Assembly: GCA_035578905.1 (NCBI GenBank)
Contig: JAQJVL010000282.1
Coordinates: 558,001-622,000 of the forward strand
Length of the DNA: 64,000 bases
Reading direction: 5' to 3'
Source of the DNA: Stictocephala bisonia
Taxonomy: Eukaryota > Arthropoda > Insecta > Hemiptera > Membracidae
Shown here: in pieces, positions 36,720 through 46,029 of the stretch
Layout of the letters: each line of letters opens with the position of its first letter
Position numbering within the stretch: position 1 is the stretch's first letter
The notes under the pieces: model-generated
The model's database searches: none
What the model was told of the DNA's origin: nothing
The model's input: the letters and a program-made list of their open reading frames with translations, nothing else
Made by a program: the position numbers and the translations under genes

Positions 36720-36960
36720 TGTGGCATTTTTATTTATTCATTTTGTTTTATATATTATTGCACTAATGTTAAGGGTGTTTCCCTCCACGACAAACGATAA
36801 AAATATTGTTTTCTATTTTAAGAAAAGGTCCGTAATAATGATGGTATCGCAACGCTTGAAGTGTTGTTTGACAGGTGAAGAACTGTTCTACTGGACTATA
36901 ACATTTATGTCACTCCAAATTTCGTCAAATCTGGTCAATAGTTCCGGAGATTTCTTGATG
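36720..36960. mobile_element. TIR transposon copy C, left-part fragment
   Basis: GTGTTTCCCTCCACGAC, GTCCGTAATAATGATGGTAT, CGCTTGAAGTGTTGTTTGAC and GAAGAACTGTTCTACTGG align with copies A (17472) and B (30730). The minisatellite and right end are absent. The 36966 MITE end starts immediately after it. Confidence 0.6.
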
Positions 36961-37024
36961 TGTTTTAATCCCATAAGAACAATGTTCTTTTCCAACCGGA
37001 AATACGATCACGCTTACTTAAACT

Positions 37025-38454
37025 AAAGCCGCTTACCACACACTACCGAGTCGAGCGCGGAACCGAGCACTGATTGATAGCTCATCTGCTCTGTTCAGTT
37101 ACGGGGCAATTTTGTCAGAACTTTATCACCCCAAGCCGAGCGGCGAACCGAGCACTGATTGACAGCTCATCTGCTCTGTTCAGTTACGGGGCAATTTTGT
37201 CAGAACTTTATCACCCCAAGCCGAGCGGCGAACCGAGCACTGATTGACAGCTCATCTGCTCTGTTCAGTTACGGGGCAATTTTGTCAGAACTTTATCACC
37301 CCAAGCCAAGCGGCGAACCGAGCACTGATTGACAGCTCATCTGCTCTGTTCAATTATGGGGCAATTTTGTCAGAACTTTATCACCCCAAGCCGAGCGGCG
37401 AACCGAGCACTGATTGACAGCTCATCTGCTCTGTTCAGTTACGGGGCAATTTTGTCAGAACTTTATCACCCCAAGCCGAGCGGCGAACCGAGCACTGATT
37501 GACAGCTCATCTGCTCTGTTCAGTTACGGGGAAATTTTGTCAGAACTTTATCACCCAAGCCGAGCGGCGAACCGAGCATCGTCTCGTAACATTTTGGCCG
37601 AACCACAACTCTGGTTTAGTAGATCGACTACAGAGCACGTGCTTTAATTCAATTTTTAGTGCTGTGCTGTTGTATTGTATTTTTTATAGATGTTCTACAG
37701 TTTCACAATTTCTACATGGCTAGTTCACAGAAAATAGCAGTGGCTGCATGCATTTATCTTCATTTAGCAACAATTATGAAAAGAAAAGGAATGAGAGATG
37801 TTGTTGGCAAGAAAGATTTCTGCAAAGAAGAAATGGTGGTAAAATATTACGCTGACTGAAGTTTCAGTATGTAAGCGGTATATACAATCATTTTACCCGC
37901 ATGTCACCAAAAGAGGTCTAAATCCCTCAAGAGAGCTGCTCCTCGATAAATACTATGTACCTTATTCACTGTATTCCATCGCTGAACTTTTTGCAATTAT
38001 TTTAAGCCTATTAAAACTACACTAAACTAATTACAACTAATAAACAACACATACAGTAAACCATAAGTGCTAGATGTAGATGATGCGCTGATTTTTTATT
38101 GTTATTGAAGGAAGTTACGGTGCGATGTTACGAACCTACCACTCACTACCGAGCGCCGAACCGTAACATCCCTTTGATGTGTCAGGGAAAAACCGACAAC
38201 TGATGGTTCGGGGCTCTGCTCGCCCAGATGCTCGCCACGACGCTCGGTTCGGCGCTCGGATCTACCACACACTAGCGTAACATGTCAAAATCTGTACGGT
38301 TCGGCGTTCGGATCTACCACACACTACCATAACATGTCAAAATCTGTTACGGTTAGGCGTTCGGCTCGGTAGTGTGTTATGTTGCAATTTCATTCTTGGT
38401 CAAACGCATTTTGTTTGGAAAAAGTCCGTTTGAAAATAACTCGGTAGCGGCCTT
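37025..38454 (+). mobile_element. Nested PIF/Harbinger-like element, degenerate
   Basis: The left end GCCGCTTACCACACACTACC with GAGTCGAGCGC is mirrored by CTCGGTAGTGTG near 38363-38376, and CTCGGTAGCGGCC appears again at 38439-38452. Inside lie the 85-bp array and an open frame at 37659-37859 with MASSQKIAVAACIYLHLAT followed by KRKGMR. Shortly after its stop, about 37885-37920 reads YNHFTRMSPKEV in another frame. Harbinger transposases have a basic N-terminal stretch followed by an F..F.RM.P.x.F motif, so I infer a broken transposase start. The catalytic DDE core was not found. Confidence 0.45.
37045..37580 (+). repeat. Tandem array, 85-bp unit, about 6 copies
   Basis: The unit is CCGAGCGGCGAACCGAGCAC, TGATTGACAGCTCATCTGCT, CTGTTCAGTTACGGGGCAAT, TTTGTCAGAACTTTATCACC, CCAAG. 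It is GC-rich relative to the window and almost identical between copies. The GAACCGAGC motif resembles the terminal repeat of the enclosing element, so the array may have grown from a subterminal segment. Confidence 0.95.
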
Positions 38455-38515
38455 AAACAGTTATTTTCAAACGGACTTTTTCCAAACAAAATACGTTTGA
38501 CTAAGAATGAAATTG
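38383..38515. repeat. 133-bp inverted repeat, 58-bp arms
   Basis: GCAATTTCATTCTTGGTCAA through GAAAATAACT (38383-38440) is repeated inverted at 38457-38515 around CGGTAGCGGCCTTAAA. The right arm is part of the host MITE; the left arm is an inverted duplicate of it at the end of the nested element. Confidence 0.85.
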
Positions 38516-38556
38516 CTCGTTGGAATTGTTTTGCAAAGTCCTAATTAGATATATAT

Positions 38557-38697
38557 ACCACTGTACGTGTATGGGTAGGTGGGTGGGTTAATACCACTGT
38601 ACGTGTATGAGTGGGCGGGTGGGTCATCACCATTGTACGTATATGGGTGGGTGGACGGGTCATCACCACTGTACGTGTATAGGTGGGCGGGTGGGTG
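38557..38697 (+). repeat. Dispersed ~36-bp G-rich minisatellite, locus 4
   Basis: Four units of ACCACTGTACGTGTATGGGT with GGGCGGGTGGGT. Same family as 4316, 11231 and 15600. The reading YVYGWAGGSSPL on the + strand is an artefact of the repeat. Confidence 0.9.
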
Positions 38698-38960
38698 CAG
38701 TTCGATTAAAAATTATGCTAACAGAGATTTACAATTAGCGGCTTACTATGGTTGTATTTATCCTCATATATGGTATACAGCCTTCCAATATGGGGTGCTG
38801 AGTCCACTGGTACTAAGCGGGTCTTTCGTTTGCAGAAGAGAGCCTTAAGGGTTATTCTGGGTTTTAAAAATCCCAATCCTACAGAGGCATGTTTACTTTA
38901 GCTAACCTGTTAACTTTCCCTAGTCTGTACATCCTAATAACTATATAAAATATTTAGTTT
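38698..38960 (+). mobile_element. Jockey-like non-LTR RT fragment
   Basis: One frame reads LQLAAYYGCIYPHIWYTAFQ and, after a one-base shift, RVFRLQKRALRVILGF, then a segment ending LLTFPSLYIL. In jockey-type elements the region behind the reverse transcriptase reads YxGxxxPHxxYGxxFWG...xFRLQKRALRxI....LxFPSLYI. The match in order and spacing is strong. It is frameshifted and has stops, so it is a dead 5'-truncated piece, inserted directly after the 36-bp minisatellite. Confidence 0.75.
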
Positions 38961-39167
38961 GAAGTTTACACAAAAATACATACACCTATTTTTCAAAAGT
39001 AGGCGTATGTATTCAAAATATCAAAAGCAAATCCAATGCGCAATATGATTTAAAATAACACCTCATACACAACTTTTGGTCCATAATGAACAAATATGGA
39101 TTTGCAAATAACATTGTTCTTATGGGACGAAAACCAACATAACCGACAGCCTCTGCAGACTCGTTAA

Positions 39168-39517
39168 GATCAATGGAAGAAATAGTAATTATAGTGGGGA
39201 CATTTTGTTGGGCTCGTTGTTTACTTTTACATTATTGGCAGAACAGTGTATTGGAAGTGCAGTTGTAGTGTATTGTATAGTATTGTGCAATTACGTTGTT
39301 GGGAGGTGCAGTGCAGTTGTACATTGATAGAAAACAGGGTGTTTGAAACTCTTTGTCGGGAGACTGTTTAAAAAACAGTAATTAACAGAGGTTCTTTGTC
39401 AAATTCAAATTATAATCATCTCAATGAAAACTATCCCTTGTTATAAAATATGCTCCATTATCTTTTTTATTAAAATTAGTCATTTTATCCCCGGACAGAT
39501 GATCAATATTTACTTAT
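39168..39517. other. Noncoding, presumed intronic
   Basis: GTGCAGTTGTAGTGTATTGT and GGTGCAGTGCAGTTGTACAT make a small local repeat. Nothing else is recognised. Confidence 0.45.
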
Positions 39518-40154
39518 GTGTTTTAGTCAATCTGTCCACTAGAGAACTAGACGACGCGTTTCAAGTTTAAAAACTCATCATCAGGTTATTTGTCTCTATT
39601 AAGATGAACTTCAAACTTATTTCATATAAAGTTCACACACAAAACATATATAGGACAAACAGGAAGATCTTTTCACACAAGATCCCAAGCACAATAAACA
39701 GAAATCACACGTCGCTCAACACCTCCTTGATACCAATCATTCTCTTTAATCAATAGATGGACATTTACAGATAATTCATTTTTGCCAAAAAAGTAAACTA
39801 TTAAACACACTAGATGAATACAAAAATTTACAAGTCTAAAATAATCCACATTTACTCAATGATAAGATACATTTTGAATCCAACATATTATTCAACACTC
39901 TCATACAAAAAACAAAATTCAATGGTCATAGATGATCCTAATGAAAACAATGATACAGGTGAAGGAGAGGGATAACTGAAGTATACTCCAGTTCTTGTCC
40001 GTCTATCACTCACAGGACTATATAAGTGCGTACCAGAATATGTTTTTACGTTTGTGAACTGTACATAAAATAAGTTTCAAGTTCATCTTAATAGTGAGTC
40101 TTCATCCTGATCACTTGAATCACGCCGTCTAGTTCTCTAGACTAATTAAAACAC
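39518..40154 (+). mobile_element. Penelope-like endonuclease fragment between inverted tails
   Basis: The centre reads KTYIGQTGRSFHTR at about 39636-39685, then in shifted frames HFAKK and NTLDEYKNLQV-like pieces and FNTLIQKTKFNGHR-like sequence to about 39960. The YIGQTGR motif with a downstream basic region is the GIY-YIG endonuclease of Penelope-like elements. On either side, inverted copies of about 110 bases contain GTGTTTTAGTCAATCTG, TAGAGAACTAGACGACGCG, TCAAGTTTAAAAACTCATCA and TTAAGATGAACTTCAAACTT. The right arm is the inverse with about 15 percent difference by eye. Broken by several indels and stops. Confidence 0.75.
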
Positions 40155-40851
40155 GTAGATAAATATATTTTTAGTTCAGGGAAGCATTCTCTGTCAGTGA
40201 AGTCGGTTTTTAAGAGTTGAATTGTGCATGAAGAAGGTCCTCCCGTCTACGTTAATTATTTATATCTAATTGTGCCACTTCTAAACTACTGTCGTGACCA
40301 CTAAGTCGACCAAACAGGCCCCGTTTACCTTTCGGCCCACATTTAGCACGTGTCAGCGGGACACAGGTCGTGAAGCAGTTATTTTAAACAACAATTACTT
40401 GTTCTATCATTAACGTTCCGTTCAAAGCGACACTTTTTTAGCCGGGAATGTCTAATTATAGACCAGGACAGACGTCCAAGACTGCAATAGTTTGTTTCAT
40501 CACTTACTTCAAACAAACATATTGATGTATAGTATTTATTGTCAGTTTTTTTTACTTTTTTCTATATGGCTCTTGCATCTAATGGTAGAAAGTTGTTTTT
40601 TAAAGGAAACAAAGAATATAAGTACGAATTAATAGTTGATACTTTGAACTACTCTGTTTGTTGGAACCATCGATCTATATAATACAACTTATATATGTTC
40701 TCTTATATAGATCGTTGGTTGGAACAGAACTTTGTTTTTACATTTCAATTAACATTTAAAATTGGACTTACTCGAAATTAAATTAAAAAAATTGATATTG
40801 TTTTCTTCAACTGAAGATATAATTACAAAAAAGGAAATGTGTTTTTTTTTT
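40155..40851. other. Noncoding; unassigned GC-richer patch 40230-40450
   Basis: The patch has CCCGTTTACCTTTCGGCCCA, AGCACGTGTCAGCGGGACAC and TTCCGTTCAAAGCGACAC, with stops in all frames. It may be an intronic regulatory element. Near 40665-40715 an imperfect inverted repeat, GATCTATATAATACAACTTA with TATATAGATC, is present. Confidence 0.35.
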
Positions 40852-41475
40852 AATTGAACAACTATCCAAATAGATTTATTGAACAAGAAGAGAGGAATAA
40901 ACCTAAGAAAGCATACAGTCGTGAAGATAATGCAAACAAACCTATAAGACTCTATATACTCTACGTTAAAAACTATTCGGAGAAAATTAAAACAAATAAT
41001 TTGATTTTCAAAACTAAATTTGATATTCGAACAAATTTTACATCATAAGGAAGCCTTCGTAGTAAATTATCAAAAGTAAAACTAAAAAAATTAAAATCAG
41101 TTAATAAAAAATGTTAGATATCTAATTAACAGTAAATTCAATAAAATCTATTTCGGCCAAACGTATATAATACCTATAAGACCTGTAAAAACAAGAATAC
41201 AAGAACATATATACAATTTTAAAACAACTGAAAATATTGAACAGTCCAAATTAATTGAACACGCCATACATAACAGGCATGCAATTAAATTATGTTAAGA
41301 ATCATGTATTGTTTATAAAGTAAATTCATATAAAAAGAGAATAAAAATTGAAATTGCATCATGGCATAAAGAAATGACAAAACATTCAACTAACTTTAAT
41401 AATGTATTTTTACCAATCATTAGAGAAGAATTAGAAAAATCATTCATTTTTAATGTTATCTACTTATCCATTTAT
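40852..41475 (+). mobile_element. Penelope-like element, linker and GIY-YIG region
   Basis: The frame at 40854-41048 reads NNYPNRFIEQ near its start, then YILYVKNYSEKIK and KFDIRTNFTS. Next come a shifted LRSKLSKVK and, from about 41150, YFGQTYI...RPVKTRIQEHIYNFKTT, a SKLIEHAIHNRHAIKL piece and finally EIASWHKEM...LPIIREE. This is the order seen in Penelope-like proteins between the reverse transcriptase and the end of the GIY-YIG endonuclease (NNYP, YV..VSEKI, GQT...R..EH, H...H). The G-Q-T and R..EH residues are kept; there are two or more stops. It differs in sequence from the copy at 39518. Confidence 0.8.
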
Positions 41476-41541
41476 GTTAATATTTGTAAAATATATATTT
41501 TTAACATATGATTAATAATTGTTTACAATTTGTTTAGTAAT

Positions 41542-41670
41542 ATACAGTACAAGTAAACGTCACACAACACAATTTTATTACAATATAAGCACAAAATATA
41601 TATTTTTATTACAATTTTGTGCTTATATTGTAATAAATGTTGTGTTGTGTGACGTTTACTTGCACTGTAT
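41542..41670. repeat. 129-bp near-perfect palindrome behind the Penelope copy
   Basis: TACAGTACAAGTAAACGTCA, CACAACACAATTTTATTACA and ATATAAGCACAAAAT are repeated inverted to 41670, around a short ATATATATTTTTATT centre. It lies about 70 bases after the end of the 40852 coding region, in the position of the element's tail. Confidence 0.9.
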
Positions 41671-42140
41671 ATATACCAACACGTATTATGCTAATTAAAA
41701 AACTATTTTTAAATAATATGATGAATGCAAGCTAAAATGTATTTATGAACGAACTAAATTCGTACAATCTATAAATATACTGTCTTTAAATCAATAAAAT
41801 TGCCACCAATAAGCAAATGAGAAAACTAGAACTTCCTTCACAGTATTCCTTAAGAATGTGACTCAAGGAATTAATCACAGATGGACTTGTTACACCCTGA
41901 CTGCCTTGTTGGCAAAAGGCGATTGAACCGAGCGCATTCTGTTTAATGGGAACTACTAATGTATTTGATAGGATAACAGATTTTACTATTGTATAGTATA
42001 GCTTATTTTTTTCTTTAGCATTTTTACCAGCCATCAAATGCAGTTTTTTTAATAAGAAAAGTAATACGAATGTAATACGAGTACCCCCCCCCCCCTCTTA
42101 CCCACATATAATATAGAGATAGAGGGAGTAAAATATGAAC
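41671..42140. other. Noncoding; poly-C run near 42085
   Basis: AT-rich with a C-rich run (about 12 C) at 42085-42096 just before the 49-bp array. No gene. Confidence 0.5.
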
Positions 42141-42623
42141 GTTGTGTGATTGTAACAGGAGTGACATACGATTGGGTGACTGCCGCGACGTTGTGTGATT
42201 GTAACTGGAGTGACATACGATTGGGTGACTGCCGTGACGATGTGTGATTGTAACTGGAGTGACATACGATTAGGGGACTGCCGTGACGTTGTGTGATTGT
42301 AACTGGAGTGACATACGATTGGGTGACTGCCGCGACGTTGTGTGATTGTAACTGGAGTGACATACGATTAGGGGACTGCCGTGACGTTGTGTGATTGTAA
42401 CTGGAGTGACATACGATTAGGGGACTGCCGTGACGTTGTGTGATTGTAACTGGAGTGACATACGATTGGGTGACTGCCGTGACGATGTGTGATTGTAACT
42501 GGAGTGACATACGATTAGGGGACTGCCGTGACGTTGTGTGATTGTAACTGGAGTGACATACGATTGGGTGACTGCCGCGACGTTGTGTGATTGTAACTGG
42601 AGTGACATACGATTAGGGGACTG
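42141..42623 (+). repeat. 49-bp tandem array, left block (about 10 copies)
   Basis: The unit is GTTGTGTGATTGTAACTGGA, GTGACATACGATTGGGTGAC, TGCCGTGAC. The array is cut at 42623 by a solo LTR and resumes at 43776. Since 49 is not a multiple of three, each minus-strand frame cycles through all three phases and all are open. This produces long readings such as SLQLQSHNVTAVTQ, which are not proteins. Confidence 0.97.
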
Positions 42624-43775
42624 TGTAACATTGTGCCTTTAAGAGGTCGTTACATTAGTTACTTTTACTTAATTTATTCAATTAAATTTTTTATTAAATA
42701 AAATTTTCTTTAAATTATTTTTATGAGATCTCTTTTTTCTTTCTCAGGGTCGTGATAAGAGGTAAATCGGTGAGACGATATAGTATAATGAAACAAAATA
42801 ATTGCTTTTTACAAAATGATTTATTATTACATATTATTAAAATTTAAAATCTTTACTCAATTCACTCAAAGTCTGACAATAGCAATTCAAAGATTCTAAT
42901 CTACTTCATTTAGAGAAATTATATTAACATAAATTTCTTAAGTTAACTGTAAACTTAAACTTATCTGTATAAATTTGTAGCTGAGTCCAAGTTATTTGCT
43001 GTTGCGCGATTTTTTATTTAATTTAAAGAACTACTTGATTAAAAACGCACAATTTAAAGACTTTTAGTTTAAAACTTGTTTTAACTTATTTAAAAATATT
43101 GGTAAATGTGACTTTATTAGTTCAATTGCCCACGCGGTCTATAAAGGCTGAACTACCGACACATGTTGATGGTCTTCTGATCTAAGATGGACTGGCTGAG
43201 AAGCGTCTCTCCATCAAGGGACTCAATTTTTACCCCTACTTCTTCTTCCGGCATTATTCCCCTCTGGGTTCAATACTATCGGTCCTTCCGGTTTTGCCAC
43301 GAGGTAGCAAACCCATATAGTATACTGTTCTCCCCGTATTGTGCTGCATTCTACGGGCATTTTTGGAATTACATGTCCCATTTTGATTGGTTCCCTTCGG
43401 GGACTGACTTTTGCGTCTTTCTACTGCGCTAGATCCGGGGTGTGGCCTATGGAATATTCTAGTCGACTCATCGAGTCCTGTCTCACGCCAGCTTCGTTTT
43501 ATCTTTGTTGACTGTTATGTCTGAGACATTCCCATATGTTTTGATAATTCTTGGAACAAGCCCACCCATCCTGTTTTGAACAAAGGGTTTTGTTTGAGGG
43601 GACATATTTCTGTCTCCACGTCTACCCATCTGGCGTCTTTCTCACGACAATTCTCTAACATAATTTTGACCTTCCTTATTTCTTCAAATTAAATATATCC
43701 TTTTCCTTATATACAATAATTTTATTATTTATTTATTTTAATTAATTTACCTATCAATTTGGTGGACCTGTTACA
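42624..43775 (+). mobile_element. Solo LTR (Ty3/gypsy-like) with ACTG target duplication
   Basis: The insertion starts TGTAACATTG and ends CCTGTTACA, i.e. TG...CA with an inverted TGTAACA match. It is flanked by ACTG at 42620-42623 and ACTG at 43776-43779, a perfect 4-bp target duplication of array sequence. Length is 1152 bases. A TATA-like TCTATAAAGG lies at about 43136, followed by about 300 bases of GC-richer sequence, then an AT-rich end with ATTTATTTATTTT. A Ty3/gypsy LTR left by recombination fits the 4-bp duplication. No gag-pol or tRNA-primer site is present. The open frame at 43187-43432 is inside the LTR and has no known domain. A TIR DNA element is a weaker alternative. Confidence 0.8.
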
Positions 43776-44963
43776 ACTGCCGTGACGTTGTGTGATTGTA
43801 ACTGGAGTGACATACGATTGGGTGACTGCCGCGACGTTGTGTGATTGTAACTGGAGTGACATACGATTAGGGGACTGCCGTGACGTTGTGTGATTGTAAC
43901 TGGAGTGACATACGATTAGGGGACTGCCGTGACGTTGTGTGATTGTAACTGGAGTGACATACGATTAGGGGACTGCCGTGACGTTGTGTGATTGTAACTG
44001 GAGTGACATACGATTGGGTGACTGCCGCGACGTTGTGTGATTGTAACTGGAGTGACATACGATTAGGGGACTGCCGTGACGTTGTGTGATTGTAACTGGA
44101 GTGACATACGATTGGGTGACTGCCGTGACGATGTGTGATTGTAACAGGAGTTACATACGATTGAGTGACTGCCGTGACGTTGTGTGATTGTAACATGAGT
44201 GACATACGATTGGGTGACTGCCGTGACGATGTGTGATTGTAACTGGAGTGACATACGATTGGGTGACTGCCGTGACGTTGTGTGATTGTAACTGGAGTGA
44301 CATACGGTTGGGTGACTGCCGTGACGTTGTGTGATTGTAACTTGAGTGACATACGGTTGGGTGACTGCCGTGACGTTGTGTGATTGTAACTGGAGTGACA
44401 TACGGTTGGGTGACTGCCGTGACGATGTGTGATTGTAACTGGAGTGACATACGGTTGGGTGACTGCCGTGACGTTGTGTGATTGTAACATGAGTGACATA
44501 CGGTTGGGTGACTGCCGTGACGTTGTGTGATTGCAACTGGAGTGGCATACGATTGGGTGACTGCCGTGACGTTGTGTGATTGTACTGGAGTGACATACGA
44601 TTGGGTGACTGCCGTGACGATGTGTGATTGTAACTGGAGTGACATACGATTGGGTGTCTACCGTGACAATGTGTGATTGATTGTAACTGGAGTGACATAC
44701 GATTGGGTGACTGCCGTGACGTTGTGTGATTGTAACTGGAGTGACATACGGTTGGGTGACTGCCGTGACGTTGTGTGATTGTAACTGGAGTGACATACGG
44801 TTGGGTGACTGCCGTGACGTTGTGTGATTGTAACTTGAGTGACATACGGTTGGGTGACTGCCGTGACGTTGTGTGATTGTAACTTGAGTGACATACGGTT
44901 GGGTGACTGCCGTGACGATGTGTGATTGTAACTTGAGTGACATACGGTTGGGTGACTGCCGTG
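43776..44963 (+). repeat. 49-bp tandem array, right block (about 24 copies)
   Basis: This block continues the left block in phase after the solo LTR. Sub-variants (ACGATT versus ACGGTTGGG, GTTGTG versus GATGTG, CTGGAG versus CTTGAG) cluster: ACGGTT types dominate the right part, ACGATTAGGGG types the left. Minus-strand open frames of up to 358 codons here are repeat artefacts. Confidence 0.97.
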
Positions 44964-46029
44964 TTAGTTTCGACTTCTTCTTCTACAAACATAAATGTAG
45001 AATCAGTTGAAAATACAAATAAAGTATATATTTCAAAAGTGTGGATGCAACATTAAAAATGTCATCTGTGATGTCGTTTATAAAGCAATTAGCGTTTTTG
45101 AGACATTTTTATATTTTCACAGCACTAAAAAACGAATAATCTCTTTATTGACCAGATAAATTCATTATATAGAGTAAGCAATTTAATAATGACGATTATA
45201 GGTAAACACTTCATTGCTTGAGTTTATAAAATAGTATAAAACATAGAGTAATATTTTTATATTAATTGTGTGAAGTAATTAAATTTCTTTAGACATCGAA
45301 TTTACGTACCGATGACAATAATAAATAGTTTTCTTCAAGTCATACGAAAAACTCGACTTTACTTGATTTTAACATGAAGAGAAAACAATAGTGTTCGATT
45401 ATAAAATAGAGCAATAATGAAATCGGTGTAACAGAATTAATAATTCCGTGATTCAGTTAGTCTGTAGCGACGTGGTAAACTGTAGTCTTCGATCAGCTTC
45501 ATTCAAATTGCGCAACATGTTGCGCAACAGTTGCAGCGGAGACGGCGCCACAGAGAACGACGAGTTTCTAAGCCCGAGAGTACTAAATCAACTTTATTAT
45601 TCTCTTTAAAAATTGGAACTAGTCTTTGATTTTCCAATAGCTGAAAATACATTTTTGTATTTTTTTCTAAAACACTACTTTTGTATTGTTTAATAAGCAC
45701 TACCGTGACTTTGTGAAGAGTTAAATGTTGTTATAATTTGGCAGACAGTTGTTGCTGATATTTTATAATAATATAAATTCCAGTAATGTTTCTTACTTCC
45801 GAGCTTGTTAGTCATAAATCAGTTTCTTACAAATGTTGCAATTACTGTATTCAAATTAAGTTAGTGATTTATGTGCACTCAATGAAACGTTACTCACAAT
45901 ATTTAGTAACCCTGTTTACCATAGTCAAAACAAACTGAGTTTCACTTCATTCCAAATGAAGAAGTACAAGTATGATATTGTTGAAGTAAACAGTTTGTGT
46001 AGAATACTAATATTATGCCACAGACCAAT
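44964..46029. other. AT-rich; GC-richer spot with 20-bp palindrome
   Basis: Only the spot at about 45425-45590 stands out. It contains the perfect palindrome listed separately and AGCGGAGACGGCGCCACAGA. The minus-strand open frame at 45503-45700 there has no recognisable domain. Confidence 0.45.
45508..45527. promoter_or_regulatory. Perfect 20-bp palindrome, two C/EBP-like half-sites
   Basis: TTGCGCAACATGTTGCGCAA is its own complement and holds two copies of TTGCGCAA, the core consensus bound by C/EBP bZIP proteins, 13 bases apart. Function is inferred from the motif alone. Confidence 0.35.

Larger units (their letters stand above)
36966..39167. mobile_element. TTAA MITE copy 2, inverted and interrupted
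   Basis: The right end (39060-39167) carries CAAATATGGATTTGCAAATA, ACATTGTTCTTATGGGA and CCGACAGCCTCTGCAGACT, then TTAA at 39164. The left end (36966-37022) carries AATCCCATAAGAACAATGTT and CCGGAAATACGATCACGC. Both match 27861-28277 in inverse orientation, as does 38456-38550 (CAAACAAAATACGTTTGACT, GAATGAAATTGC, CCTAATTAG). Insertions within it: a Harbinger-like element (about 37025-38454), the 36-bp minisatellite (38557-38697) and a retrotransposon fragment (38698-38960). Confidence 0.7.

Noticed and set aside
43187..43432. 81-codon frame inside the LTR insertion
   Set aside because: LTRs are noncoding; it has no retroviral or other domain and lies downstream of the LTR's TATA-like box.
43867..44992. 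Open frames of 309 and 358 codons on the minus strand
   Set aside because: They are the 49-bp tandem repeat read in rotating frames; all three frames are open and no codon bias, start context or domain exists.
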